Position numbers and translations under genes: made by a program
Shown: piece after piece, positions 34,548-46,928 of the stretch
Layout: each line of letters opens with the position of its first letter
Numbering within the stretch: the stretch's first letter is position 1
The notes under the pieces: model-generated
The model's database searches: none
Seen by the model: only the letters and a program-made list of their open reading frames with translations
What the model was told of the DNA's origin: nothing
Assembly (NCBI GenBank): GCA_023974075.1
Contig: CM043797.1
Coordinates: forward strand, 16,804,103-16,868,102
DNA from: Chaenocephalus aceratus
Taxonomy: Eukaryota > Chordata > Actinopteri > Perciformes > Channichthyidae
Length of the DNA stretch: 64,000 bases
Direction: 5' to 3'

Positions 34548-37525
34548 TGGGGAGTATACTGGTGGGCCAAACCTCTGAGCTGATCCCCAATCTAAGACCC
34601 TTGTGCCATGCTCAACTCCTCCTGACAGGCAAATCTCAGGCTCTGGCTGTTTTTATCGACTCCGGATCAGATGTTAGCATCATTGACGAGGAGCTCGCAC
34701 TACAGCTGGGCATCCAACAGGTTCGGTTGCTCCAGCCGGTACCGGCTAATGCTTTGGATGGTCACCTACTGGGAACGGTGACACACCAGACTACGCCGGT
34801 ACATATGCTCATGTCGGGGAACCACCATGAGACAATCCAGTTTCATGTGCTACGGTCCCCTCAAATCCCTCTGATTTTGGGCTATCCGTGGCTCCGCCGC
34901 CACAACCCAAACATTGACTGGGCAACTGGGTCGATCTTAGGTTGGAGTTCCTCCTGTCATCAGGTTTGCCTCAAGCAGGCTTCCGCACCTCAACTATCTG
35001 TGGATATGAACCTGGTTCCGGATGTCACAGGGGTTCCGGCAGAATATTTGGACTTTAAGGAGGTTTTTAGCAAGGCTAAGGCGACATCTCTCCCACCTCA
35101 TCGGCCCTATGACTGCGCCATTGAGCTACATCCAGGAGCAGTTCCACCCAAGGCCCGGTTGTACTCACTTTCAGCACCAGAGAGGAAGTCCATGGAGACT
35201 TACATCAATGACTCTCTGGCTGCAGGAATTATTCGTCCTTCCACATCACCCGCAGGAGCAGGTTTTTTTTTTGTGGCGAAGAAGGACAAGACCCTGAGAC
35301 CCTGCATTGACTATCGGGGTCTGAACGACGTCACGGTGAAGAATCGTTATCCCTTGCCACTCATCTCGTCAGCATTCGAGTTACTACAGGGGGCTACAAT
35401 CTTCACGAAGCTGGATCTACGAAACGCGTATCACCTGGTACGAATCCGTGAGGGGGACGAATGGAAGACCGCCTTCAACACCTCTTCAGGACATTACGAG
35501 TACCTGGTGATGCCATTTGGACTTACCAATGCCCCTGCAGTTTTCCAAGCATTGGTGAACGACGTACTCCGGGACATGTTGGATCGTTATGTTTTTGTTT
35601 ATCTGGATGACATTTTGATCTTTTCAAGGAACCTCAAGGAACACGTCCATCATGTCCAGACGGTCCTCCAGAGACTTCTGGAGAACTCGCTGTTTGTCAA
35701 GACGGAGAAGTGCGAGTTTCACACTTCCTCGGTCGCCTTTCTCGGCTACATCGTGGGTCAAGGAAGTGTGGAGATGGATCCTTCTAAGGTTTCAGCGGTT
35801 ACTTCGTGGCGGGTCCCTGATTCCCGGAAGGAGCTGCAGCGTTTCCTGGGATTCGCCAACTTTTACAGACGGTTCATCCGTGGCTACAGCACCGTGGCCG
35901 CCCCGCTCACCGCCCTGACCTCGTCCAAGGTGACGTTCCGATGGTCCCCTGCAGCCGAGGAGGCTTTTCAGGACCTCAAGGGCCGGTTTACATCGGCTCC
36001 TATCCTGCAGGTACCAGATCCTGCTGGTCAGTTGGTGGTGGAGGTGGATGCTTCTGACGTTGGGGTGGGGGCCATCCTGTCGCAACGTTCTGGTGAGAAC
36101 CAGAAGCTCCATCCCTGTGCTTTCTTTTCGAGGAGATTGAGTCCGGCGGAGAGGAACTATGACGTGGGGAATCGGGAGCTTCTAGCAGTCAAGTTGGCGT
36201 TGGAGGAGTGGCGACACTGGCTTGAGGGGACAGAACAACCATTTCAGGTTTGGACCGACCATAAGAACCTGGAATACATCAGGTCGGCCCAAAGACTGAA
36301 TTCCCGACAAGCCAGGTGGTCGTTATTTTTTACCCGGTTTAATTTTTTCCTCTCCTACCACCCGGGCTCCCGCAACGTTAAGGCCGACGCTTTGTCCCGG
36401 CAGTTCGAGAGGGGGGGAGACAACTGGGGTATTCCGGACACTATTCTCCCTGCTCCTCGGGTGATCGGCGTCCTCACTTGGGAGATTGAGGAGAGGGTTA
36501 AGACCGCTTTGGTGGACCAACCCGGTCCGAGTTCTTGTCCTCTCAACCGTTTGTTTGTGCCTCAGGTTTTGAGGGCTGAGGTGCTTCAGTGGGCTCACAG
36601 ATCCAGACTTTCCTGCCACCCTGGAATTCAACGTACCAAGGGGAGGGTTCTAGAACGGTTCTGGTGGGCCACGCTGGAGGCTGACACTCGGGAGTTTGTG
36701 AACGCCTGTCCTGTGTGCAATCGGCACAAACCATCTCACCAAGCGCCAGCGGGACTCCTTCATCCATTACCGGTCCCACGTCGCCCTTGGTCACATATTT
36801 CATTGGACTTTGTGACTGGTCTACCACCGTCCCACGGACATACTGCCATCTTGACGGTGGTAGATCGGTTTAGTAAGATGGCTCATTTCGTACCCCTGCC
36901 TAAGATCCCGTCAGCTAAGGAGACGGCAGAACTGATTCTTATCCACGTTTTTCGCATTCACGGACTGGCGACTGATGTGGTTTCCGACCGGGGGCCCCAG
37001 TTCACCTCTGTGTTTTGGAGGGAGTTTTGTGAACTGATCGGGGCGACGGTCAGTCTCACCTCCGGGTTCCACCCACAGGCCAATGGCCAGACCGAACGGA
37101 AGAATCAGGAGATGGAGACCACTCTCCGCTGCATGGCTTCCGATCATCCCACAACCTGGTCAAAACAACTCCTGTGGGTGGAGTATGCCCACAACACCCT
37201 CATCAGTTCCGCTACTGGTCTTTCCCCTTTTCAGTGTGCATACGGTTTTCAACCCCCATTGTTCTCTGCATTGGAGAAGGAGGTTACCTGTCCGTCTGTC
37301 CAGGCTTTCATCAGACGTTGTCGGAGGACTTGGAGGCAGGCTCGAACAACTCTGCTTCAGTCTGCTAACCGGTACGCCACATCAGCGAACCGCCGACGCA
37401 CCAAGGCACCTGTGTACCAGGTAGGCCAGAGTGTGTGGCTTTCCACTCAGAACATTCCCCTTCGGGTGGAGTCTAAGAAGTTAGCGCCCAGGTTTATTGG
37501 ACCCTTCGAGATTCAAGGTCATTAA
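34478..37525 (+). CDS. Chromovirus pol: protease, RT, RNase H, integrase (tail frameshifted off)
   Basis: The pol frame is -1 relative to gag. Domains in order: aspartic protease ([11 protein letters not shown], Asp codon 34658); reverse transcriptase with the [14 protein letters not shown] motif A (here [13 protein letters not shown]) and YLDDIL (35600-35617); RNase H starting [14 protein letters not shown]; integrase H2C2 finger ([10 protein letters not shown] and CPVCNRH); and the DDE core ([31 protein letters not shown]). The frame is open for 1015 codons and then ends prematurely at 37525 just after PRFIGPFEI, where a small indel moves the rest into another frame. Confidence 0.9.
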   Translation: MPLLWSGWTYGFPLSGKRQSSSVMGSILVGQTSELIPNLRPLCHAQLLLTGKSQALAVFIDSGSDVSIIDEELALQLGIQQVRLLQPVPANALDGHLLGTVTHQTTPVHMLMSGNHHETIQFHVLRSPQIPLILGYPWLRRHNPNIDWATGSILGWSSSCHQVCLKQASAPQLSVDMNLVPDVTGVPAEYLDFKEVFSKAKATSLPPHRPYDCAIELHPGAVPPKARLYSLSAPERKSMETYINDSLAAGIIRPSTSPAGAGFFFVAKKDKTLRPCIDYRGLNDVTVKNRYPLPLISSAFELLQGATIFTKLDLRNAYHLVRIREGDEWKTAFNTSSGHYEYLVMPFGLTNAPAVFQALVNDVLRDMLDRYVFVYLDDILIFSRNLKEHVHHVQTVLQRLLENSLFVKTEKCEFHTSSVAFLGYIVGQGSVEMDPSKVSAVTSWRVPDSRKELQRFLGFANFYRRFIRGYSTVAAPLTALTSSKVTFRWSPAAEEAFQDLKGRFTSAPILQVPDPAGQLVVEVDASDVGVGAILSQRSGENQKLHPCAFFSRRLSPAERNYDVGNRELLAVKLALEEWRHWLEGTEQPFQVWTDHKNLEYIRSAQRLNSRQARWSLFFTRFNFFLSYHPGSRNVKADALSRQFERGGDNWGIPDTILPAPRVIGVLTWEIEERVKTALVDQPGPSSCPLNRLFVPQVLRAEVLQWAHRSRLSCHPGIQRTKGRVLERFWWATLEADTREFVNACPVCNRHKPSHQAPAGLLHPLPVPRRPWSHISLDFVTGLPPSHGHTAILTVVDRFSKMAHFVPLPKIPSAKETAELILIHVFRIHGLATDVVSDRGPQFTSVFWREFCELIGATVSLTSGFHPQANGQTERKNQEMETTLRCMASDHPTTWSKQLLWVEYAHNTLISSATGLSPFQCAYGFQPPLFSALEKEVTCPSVQAFIRRCRRTWRQARTTLLQSANRYATSANRRRTKAPVYQVGQSVWLSTQNIPLRVESKKLAPRFIGPFEIQGH

Positions 37526-37994
37526 CCCCGCAGCAGTTCGACTGAGTTTGCCCCGGAACATGAAGATCCATCCCACCTTCCACGTTTCCAGGATTAAACC
37601 TGTCCGGGAGAGTCCTATGATTCCCGCCGCCCCTCCACCACCACCCCCTAGGATGATCGATGGGGGCCCTACCTACACCCTTCGTCGTCTACTCCGTTCC
37701 CGTCGCAGAGGAAGAGGGGTGCAATATTTGGTGGACTGGGAGGGCTATGGTCCCGAGGAGAGGCAGTGGATTCCTGCTCGTCATATCCTCAACCCTCAAC
37801 TCATCCGAGACTTCCACCTGCGTTACCCGGAGCAGCCTTCTAGGACCCACGCTCAACCAGGCGTTAAGCCAGGGGGCACTCGTCCACTACGGACCAGAGG
37901 CTTCGTCGAGGGGGAGGGGGAAGCGTCATCAGTCGAGGGGGACGAGGATTTCCAGGAGGGAGAAACCGAGAGAGCATTCTCAGATGAGTATTAG
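37516..37994 (+). pseudogene. Displaced integrase tail and chromodomain
   Basis: Continuing in a different frame from pol: an integrase C-terminal GPF/Y-type tail ending in [14 protein letters not shown], a proline run, then a chromodomain with [18 protein letters not shown] (about 37727-37780) and a Glu-rich C-terminus, stop at 37992-37994. Chromodomains on Gypsy integrases steer insertion toward particular chromatin. The domain itself looks intact but is uncoupled from integrase by the frameshift near 37514. Confidence 0.85.
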
Positions 37995-38056
37995 CCTTTC
38001 CCCATACCTCCACCTTCCACCCTGTGTCTGTAGGGTTTTTGTCTATTCTTCTTAGA

Positions 38057-38057
<1 letters not shown>

Positions 38058-38087
<30 letters not shown>

Positions 38088-38141
38088 TTTCTCCAAGAAA
38101 TTTTCTTAGACGTCAGGAGCCGTCCATTAAGGGGGGGGTTC
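38058..38141 (+). promoter_or_regulatory. (TA)n/T-run and polypurine tract before the 3' LTR
   Basis: A (TA)n run at 38058-38080 is followed by a T run. AAGGGGGGGG at about 38129-38138, two to three bases before the LTR, is the polypurine tract used to prime plus-strand DNA synthesis. Confidence 0.75.
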
Positions 38142-38572
38142 TGTCACAGTTTGCTTTCTCACTCACCTATTTTCTGCATTAACTTTCCTTAGTCACCTGG
38201 TAGTCACACCCTGTCTCTCTCTCACTCTGTTGCACCCATCAGCTCCATTAGTATTTAGGCCCACTTCACCTTCACCTCAGTGCCAGATCGTACTTTGCAG
38301 CATGCCAGTCTTTCCCGCATTACCTTCCAGATTGCTCTCCCGGTTTCGACCCTGCCTGTCCCTGACCAGCCTGCCTCGCCTGCTCCCTGACCCGTTCTGT
38401 ACCTGCGACTCCCGTCCTGCTTTCTCCTGGAACCCTCGCCTGTCCCCGACCAGCCCTTTGCCTACTATCTGCCGTTTTGTCTCCTACCAGCCTATTGCCT
38501 TCAATAAAGCTGATTACCGACTATCCCTGGTTTCCCGTGTTCTGCATTTTGGTCCTCAGCTCGTTTGTGACA
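38142..38572 (+). repeat. 3' LTR of the chromovirus
   Basis: 431 bp, reading the same as the 5' LTR at every position I compared. Followed by ACCC, matching the four bases before the 5' LTR. Confidence 0.95.
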
Positions 38573-38576
38573 ACCC

Positions 38577-39956
38577 CAGTCTATAGTATTAGGCTGTACA
38601 TACACCATAATTATTATAGGCACAATGTCGCTGATATGTTTCATGCATTTTATGAAAACACCTTTAAATGAAGCAAGGAAACAAATAACAATGTACTAAT
38701 GTGCACACACACTCCCCTTCCCCCTTTTCTAATGTTGTAATGCATGCCATTACACTTCTGAGCCTTCTCCTGAGCACACAGGTAGAGTAACTGTAAGGAC
38801 CAGATCAAACACCATCCAGCCTTATGGCATATTCATGCCATTATGGGGTGGAAACCCCTGGCATCCTTAATCACCTGCATCTCATTGTGGCGCCTGCCCT
38901 GGACACACCTCCACTCATTAAAATGATGGATGGAGGCATATTCCCCTATTCCAAATGATTTTGTTCGCGGGGGGAGGGGACCTCCAAAAGTCGGAATTCT
39001 GAAACCATCATTATCATAGCTTATCATAAACATTACATTACTGAACAACAATGATTATTTTTGTCCTTAGTCTTTTGATTATTCAGTGTATACATTAAAG
39101 GTATAAATGCTGCATTTGTTTGTATTCAATTAACTTACACTACATTTCCATATTTTCAAATGCATTTCAAAATGTTCATCAACAACACAGATTAAATATA
39201 TTTTAAAAATGATCAAATAGAGTCTAGTGGACTCAGAATATGCCATCAGCGTGATGGCTTTCAGCAGCGGTCTCTCTCTTGAGGCTCCGTGATGTTGAGT
39301 TGGACAACACTAGTCATTAGCTTGTAAAAAAAGGACTTCCAGTTCTTTGAGGCTCAGGAGGGAGTATAAAAGGGACCAACGACCTCTCAATTTCCCTCAC
39401 TGGTGTTTGAATAAGCCAGACCGACAGTGGTTGACATTAAAGACTCCCATAGGCCAGAATAGTGCCTCTGTGAGAACAAGCAGTAGGCAGGTTAGATGTA
39501 ATAAACTGGAACTAAATATATTTCGGTCTCCAATTTAATTAGGATAAGTTGCTGTCAAGAGTCGCTGTGTGGCGACAATGTCATCTTCTGATTTTATGGA
39601 TATTTTGTTTGGCTGCATCAGCGGCTATCCCACTTGCTACTGAGTGATGAGAAATAAAATGAGCACTGTATTGGCTCTCTTATATAACCTCATTGAAGCC
39701 TCCTTACACCTAATTGGCAGCAATATAGGCCTGTCAAATTGAATATAACCCCTTCACCGTTAGTTTTAGCTTTCCTCGATTGCTCCAAATGTCTTTACTG
39801 AATGACATGGGAGGGTGATATTGTGAGTAATGGAGAACACTAATGGAATTGGCATTATGTAATACATTTGATGCTACTGTACATAAATGGCTGATTAGCC
39901 TCTGAGCCTATATACTACTATATATTGATAGTTCCCTCCTTGACAGGAAGCACATA
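38577..39956. other. Unassigned non-coding sequence
   Basis: No gene or repeat recognised. Confidence 0.4.
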
Positions 39957-40508
39957 GGGCCTTTCTCATTTCACTAATTTCCCTTCCTCGACTCCTCGAA
40001 TCCTCGGTCCTCCGGTAGTGACCCGGAAATGGTTTTCGGCGCGCCATGTTGAAGGACATGCAATCTACAGTATATCCAGTCTCTGATAGTGTTACGTTAT
40101 TATGCTGTGAGTGCTCTCATACTTGTTTGATTCTGAAATTGTATATATTTATATAAATATAATATACACCTATATATATGTGTGTGTATGTCCGCATCTG
40201 TAGCCTGTTATTGTCTCATTATACCGCACTGTGAATGAATTAAAAGTAAATATATAAGTCATCATGAACACATCTGTCCATCAGACCGGCTGCTGTGCCT
40301 CCTGTCATCATTAATGGACGTCTCTTTAAAATGACCGCTCAGAGGAGAGGAGTTCTCATTTCTCTAACCGCCTGCTGCTTCCCCTCCTCTCTCCTCGGTT
40401 CCCCTCCTCAGTCCTCCGCTCGCATCTCCTGTGGGCGGGACTAAGTCTCGAGGATAGGAGTCGAGGATAGGAGTCGAGGAGGGGAAATTAGTGAAATTAG
40501 GAAGGCCC
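39957..40508. mobile_element. MITE family GGGCC, copy 1 (internally deleted)
   Basis: Termini GGGCCTTTCTCATTTCACTA and, inverted, GGGCCTTCCTAATTTCACTA. The interior has TCGAGGATAGGAGTCGAGGA-type repeats and a CCGGTAGTGACCCGGAAATG block shared with the longer copy at 51899-53064, relative to which about 600 bp is missing. No coding capacity; superfamily unknown. Confidence 0.75.
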
Positions 40509-40942
40509 AGAGTGTCCTCTCGGGTGAAGCCAGCTCTGAAGATCTTTAAATTGAATTGCAATGGATGAAATGACATTGAGCTTTGTTATGATGCTTTTCA
40601 GTTTTAGCTTTGATAAATAAGTTAAGGCTATAAAATGCATTAATTGTATTAATATCTCCATAGATAACAGTATACTTTTTGCATTCATGGTTTATGACAC
40701 AATTATGATTTATTAGACATTTCAATTGTTTTTTTCTGTTCATGTCATGAAATAATTATAATCCTCCTGCTTTGTTTAATATATTAATAAGACTAAGACA
40801 ACAATAAATTGGTCTTAATATTGAATGTGTCGCCCACAATTGTGTATTGCTGTTTGTCATACAACTCTATTATTGTCTAGAAAAAACATCTAGCCCATTA
40901 AGACTTGTTATGATTGTTTTGTAACATACTATGACGTCTTGA
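40509..40942. other. AT-rich spacer
   Basis: No gene seen. Contains ACATACTATGACGTCTTGACA, part of a degenerate motif that recurs at 42040-43000. Confidence 0.4.
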
Positions 40943-40977
40943 CATAATATGACTTTTCCATTATATTTTCAATTCTA

Positions 40978-42011
<1,034 letters not shown>

Positions 42012-42042
42012 ATATGACTTTTCCATTATATTTTCAATTCTA

Positions 42043-43000
42043 TTGTTTGACTCTTTGACATTTATTATGACCTACTATAGTATGCGTTTCTATTGCATTT
42101 GTTTCTATTATAATAGTATATACACAACAAACAACTAAACAAATTATATATGACTTATGAAATGTTTTGATGACACCATACTATAATTGTTTTTGATATT
42201 TTGATTTCTGAAACACTATTACATGATGGAATATTATACTATGACCTTTCCATTTCATTCTTTTACTTTCTGTATTATGAATTTTCAAAAATTACCCTTT
42301 ACACATTTTTATGACATACTATCATAGACTGTATATAGCATTACTATATGACTTTGTTAATACATTTGTATGTAACATAATATATAATGGATGCATTTAA
42401 TGACACGCATATTACTTTTCAAAAATATTTCTCACATACTATGACTCTTTATGACATTTGTGTTGCCTTCTCTTTTAAGATTTCTTTACCACAGTTTTCC
42501 TTATCATTTTATGAAATACTATACCATTGTTGTGGCATAATATATAATATGAAGTTCTTAATATATGGTTTGTTTATTGATTTCTTGATGACATTTTATG
42601 TTCATTTGTACCTTTCTTCTACTTTATTCTTTTTTTACTATGACTTTTTGACATTTTGACATTTGACCTTTTAAGGCATTCTTCTGTTACCCACTCCACT
42701 GTGAATTGTTTAAACACATATTATCCCTTTTTCAAATACTTTACTATGACCTTAAATAAAATGACCCTTTTTTCATTCTTTGAAATATAATACTATTACT
42801 TTTTCTACATGACAAACTATATGATGACGTTTTTAATATAATGTCAATGTTTTTAATGACATACTATACTAGGACCTTTTTTTTCAACCTCTTTTTGTTA
42901 TCTACTCTTTGACAAACTTTTCATATTTCCATGACATGCTATGATTTATTTGATATGAGAATCACAAATGACCCATTGACATACATGAAATGCTCTGCAG
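42043..43000. repeat. Degenerate TATGACATACTA-type repetitive tract
   Basis: Many diverged words of the type ATGACATACTATxxTATGAC and TTTTGACATTT recur at irregular spacing. Frames here (for example 42387-42659) are low-complexity artefacts. A similar tract lies at 55480-55620 in a robo1 intron. Confidence 0.5.
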
Positions 43001-43997
43001 AAGAAATACCTAATACTATTCAAAACTAAACTTTATATTTTGGACCTGTTTTTTTATGTATGGCTGCAGTAACACAGAATGGGCTTGGGATACAGATTAG
43101 TTTTCATAAATATTGTGTGATAGAAGATTGTGGAATTTGTTAATGTAGATGAAAACAAGATCAGTCTCATTCTCTCAATGATGATAAATAACCAAAGACA
43201 CATACATAGTTTGAACTTTTTTATTCATCTTTTTTTTTGTTCTTTTACATTTTTGCTTTACGAAACAAATGTTTGCAGATGTCCTATGAATAAACAACAG
43301 CACCCTTCCTCCTTAAAAACAGGGGTCCGCCACCACTGTCTTATCAAGAAAAGAGACTCTTCTTGTCCAATTACAACCTCTCCAGATTCCCAAAGTGACT
43401 CTTATTTCCTGTATTTGACATTCGTTTAAGTGCATTAGTAGACAACATAACCATTTAGATTAATGTGCAATAGCTGAGTTTATGGTCAATGCGAAAAAGA
43501 TATATACATTGCAGCTATGACTCACATTAACTGTCTTTTTTTAAATCACTTGATCTAGCGTCAGAACTGGAGAGGGTGACAATCACAACGTAAGGAGTCT
43601 CCTTTCAAGCACAGCCTTCGTAAACAGCAACCTTTATCACATCATTATCATCGTCATCATCAGGATTAACTAGACTCTTTTGTCATACCTGTTTTCCTCC
43701 AGTAAGACAAAAAGGTTAATAGATAGAATGGTTTAAAATAAAGTTTAGTGATTGTGCTTTTAAAACCAAAGTAAAACAAATAACAAACATTGACAACAAC
43801 ACGAAACATTGCAAACAGTGCATTACAAAAAAGAAAAGAAAAAAAAATCCCAAAGTGGCACTTTCTTGGGGCAGCTAAATAATATAGCAATTTACAACAT
43901 GGATGGAAATGATAAAATAATTATATTTACTGGCATAATAAAATTAGAATTCGCAAAATAAAACATGGAAGACAAATTTGAGGTACCACAGTGGGTT
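43001..43997 (-). other. Possible distal robo1 3' UTR or flank; no coding sequence
   Basis: AT-rich DNA lying 3' of the proposed robo1 terminal exon. AATAAA-like words are present on the minus strand, for example near 43219. The true transcript end cannot be placed from sequence alone. Confidence 0.3.
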
Positions 43998-44444
43998 AAA
44001 ACAAGAGGACATCATGTATACACGTATATTTACAGACAGTCCACCCCTCTCTGCTTGCAGCTTTTTATTACAGTAATATCTGTATTGGCTCTCCAAAGTT
44101 CTTGGCGAGGCAAGCAGAGTCATGTCAATGTCTGGAGCAGGATTTCTCTCCATATTGCATTGGAATTAAACATAAATATACTACTGCGTATTTTGTTTTC
44201 AATGCACCATTCTTTTATCTTCAGACACTCCTTTTTTTTTTTTAAATGGACATAGAAAATGATAAGTTAGAAAAAAAAGCATTGGTCTGTTTTCCAGATG
44301 TAAAGAAACACTACTGATGTACAGTATAATGGCAGCCAACATGATGGTGAAATACTGAAATATTTACATTTTAAGAGAAAGAATGGTGCTCCACTCTTGG
44401 AAAAATCAGGACAGTTCTTCTTCTGTTCTTCAGCTTTCTACCAT
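43998..44444 (-). CDS. robo1: robo1 terminal exon: last four codons plus 3' UTR
   Basis: On the minus strand a strong acceptor (CTATTTTTTACAG, ending at 44445) is followed by ATG GTA GAA AGC TGA, that is M-V-E-S-stop (coding 44444-44430). The preceding exon ends in phase 0 at ...EESE with a GAG|GTACAT donor, so splicing gives a C-terminus of ESEMVES, similar in kind to the glutamate-rich ETES end of mammalian ROBO1. The remainder would be 3' UTR, with an AATAAA at 44069-44064. The 3' border shown is where similarity to the duplicate starts, not a proven cleavage site. Alternative: the previous exon reads through to a stop at 53929. No transcript evidence available. Confidence 0.6.
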
Positions 44445-44884
44445 CTGTAAAAAATAGAAAAAAATGGTTAACATATCTTTCATAACCAGAGCTAAAGATC
44501 GTCAGTAACAGATATTTTATATCTGTTTTTGATTCATTCATTTTTTTTTTTATGTATGTACCAAGTCAAATCTACTCGTATGTGTTAACCTAACTGATAA
44601 TAAACCTGTTCTGATACGGACCCTGATATATGCAATAAGTAGCAAGGCAATAGATTAATGTGGAACAAGCATGACATGTCATGCTTTTCCGGTTATTACC
44701 CGTCCCCTTGTGGTTATGAGGTTTTTATGCATTTAAATGGTCCCTCAAAGAAAAGGACCTCCCCAAAACGCCTGTTGGAGATTTCTCATGTTCGAAAGGA
44801 CTTTTAGTACGGCATTTGTGACGTCTGAACACCCAGTAGCCACGCCCAGAGCTATGACCAGGCTGATTGGTCCAATTAACCAAT

Positions 44885-44885
<1 letters not shown>

Positions 44886-44976
<91 letters not shown>

Positions 44977-44977
44977 A

Positions 44978-45060
<83 letters not shown>
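44886..45060. repeat. (AC)n microsatellite in the robo1 last intron
   Basis: About 175 bp of AC repeats with few interruptions, between the terminal exon segment and the fold-back element. Frames of alternating His/Thr or Val/Cys are artefacts. Confidence 0.95.
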
Positions 45061-45061
<1 letters not shown>

Positions 45062-45097
45062 CTCTGCTGATTTCTCTGATTGGGATGGCGGCGAAAT

Positions 45098-45704
45098 TAT
45101 GAGGGGCCGTACAGGCCGTAATTCATACTGGTCCTCTCACGCACATACATTCTCCTTATACATACATATATTTTCACTTTTACACACATATATTCTCCTT
45201 TTACATACATACATTTTCACTCTTACACACATATTCTCCTTTTACATACATACATTTTCACTCTCACACACGTATATATTTACACTCTCACATTCATACA
45301 TTTTGCTCTCATATTATCATATTTCAATGCACACATTCATATATTGTTACTCACACATTCATGCATTTTGTTCTCATATTCATATATTTTAATGCTCATA
45401 TTTATACATTTTGCTCTCATGCACATTCATTCAATGTTTACATTTAATATTATAAATAATATATGTATGTCTGAAGACAATGTATGTATGCAAGAGAAGA
45501 ATGTATGTCTGAAGACAATGTATGTATGCAAGAGAAGAATGTATGTATGAAGACAATGTATGTATGCAAGAGAAGAATGCATGTATGTGTGAGAGAAAGT
45601 ATAGTGGAAACGGAAGGAGTATGGTTGAAACGGAAGGCAGGTCATTATCGCGCTGTGATTGGCTCAGAAGGTCGAGCGGGGCGGGCTCATGTTAAGAACT
45701 TCGG
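45098..45704 (+). repeat. Left arm of the fold-back element, outer part
   Basis: Matched in reverse complement by 53473-53065 and then 51898-51780. Rich in TACATACATTTTCACTC-type words. It contains three tandem units of about 38 bp (ATGTATGTCTGAAGACAATG and following) at 45463-45580, where the right arm has about one. Confidence 0.8.
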
Positions 45705-46667
45705 GTTGCGGTCGGATAGTTTAAAAATCAGCTCTTAAGTTCTAACCCTATCTCCTATTCCTTGACCTCTGAGTGAAAGGTCACGGGGTTAAGGGATAGT
45801 GGATAGGAGAATTCAAAAGGATCTAGGAGAAGAGACTGCGGTACTTTAGAGAATCCGAATGCACTTTCACTATCCGACGTGTTTATGATGCGCCAGCGGA
45901 CGTCATTTTGTGCGTCTGCTGCTGCTGTGGGGAAACTATGGAAACTACAGTTTTCTATAGGCCTACAGCGGACTACAACATGGATGTTTAATAAGAACGA
46001 CGGACTCATCTCGAGACTCTGCACCGTGCTCTGACGCTGCTGCTTTGCTTTATGAACGTGGACAACAGAGAAACATATTCTTCAGGACCAAAGTTGGAAT
46101 TGAAATAAAAAATGAAAGTGAAACTTATGCTCGTCACCCTCTCCCTCCGGTCCACATTAATACAAATGATCCCAATACGTATGATTGTATGAACTAAATA
46201 TCTTAAAATCAATACAGATGTATTTATTATAAACGTTAGTCCTTAACATCTATCACTGTGTATATCACCATTCAAACATCTTTAAAAGTTGAACAAACCC
46301 CACACAGCTCAGTAAAGACAGTGAAATGTTGACTTTATTTGATAATTTCAGTAAAAACTACCGTTCATATTTCTCTTTTTGATTATAATACTGATGAACG
46401 TTCAAAACAAAGCACTTTGGCAACTTACCACATACGTTTTAAATGCTTAATAAGCACCGTAACTTTCATGATATAATTTCTCCGTCATAATCGTTTGTTT
46501 CCGTGAACGGCCGACTGTTGTGTGACGCAAATGCTGCGGCTACAAGGCATTGTGGGGCAGCATTTTCTCCTCTCCTTTCGGTAAGGGAGGTCCAGTGGTT
46601 CCTAAGCTAAAGGAGGTTATAAAGGAAGTTTGAAACCTCCTTTCCTATAATTCTAGAGAATTCGAAC
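45705..46667. other. Inserted sequence of unknown type, first part
   Basis: Relative to the intact right arm, foreign DNA starts at 45705 and ends at 49250. This first part holds GGATAGTGGATAGGAGAATTC-type words and CpG-containing sequence. Probably a DNA-transposon remnant; borders, duplication and genes not recognised. Confidence 0.4.
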
Positions 46668-46918
46668 ATAGATATAAAAAGTTCATGACTATAATTATAA
46701 GTATGCAGTTTCATAACTACATCTTTGATGTTTATAACAAACCAAACAGTTTGAAAATTGGTTGAAAATTGAGCAATCTACGGTTATTTCAATTGTGCAC
46801 CATAGACATAATGTTATGAATGAGCGAGCTGCCTGTGGCAAGATGGCCGCCATGTGGCAACGTCGGTCTCCATTGGCCAGCAGCGCGGGTGAGTCATCTA
46901 GTGTTTATATATATCTAT
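46668..46918. mobile_element. 251-bp inverted-repeat MITE with a 10-bp target duplication
   Basis: The ends ATAGATATAAAAAG and, inverted, ATAGATATATATAAAC are flanked by perfect copies of GAATTCGAAC (46658-46667 and 46919-46928). If the outermost C/G pair belongs to the element, the duplication shortens to 8 bp. A duplication of 9-10 bp would suggest a Mutator-like family, 8 bp a hAT. Non-coding. Confidence 0.75.
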
Positions 46919-46928
46919 GAATTCGAAC

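Larger units (their letters stand above)
33062..38572 (+). mobile_element. Chromodomain Ty3/Gypsy (sushi/Tf1-like) LTR retrotransposon, young
   Basis: A 5.5-kb element with two 431-bp LTRs that I read as identical, gag with a zinc knuckle, pol in the order protease, RT, RNase H, integrase, and a C-terminal chromodomain. The four bases ACCC flank it (33058-33061 and 38573-38576). A polypurine tract precedes the 3' LTR. Pol reads in the -1 frame relative to gag. Only one disabling lesion was noticed, a frameshift near 37514 that separates the integrase tail and chromodomain. Identical LTRs imply recent insertion. Confidence 0.9.
43998..45060 (-). repeat. Source segment of the duplication (copy B)
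   Basis: The counterpart of 40978-42007, retaining the sense terminal exon. It continues without a break into the robo1 last intron through a longer (AC)n tract, so it is the likely original copy. Confidence 0.7.

Noticed and set aside
36911..37147. Minus-strand ORFs inside the chromovirus pol
   Set aside because: Shadows of the long integrase frame on the opposite strand.
44725..45102. Several ORFs of alternating Cys/Val or His/Thr
   Set aside because: Translations of the (AC)n microsatellite in different frames.
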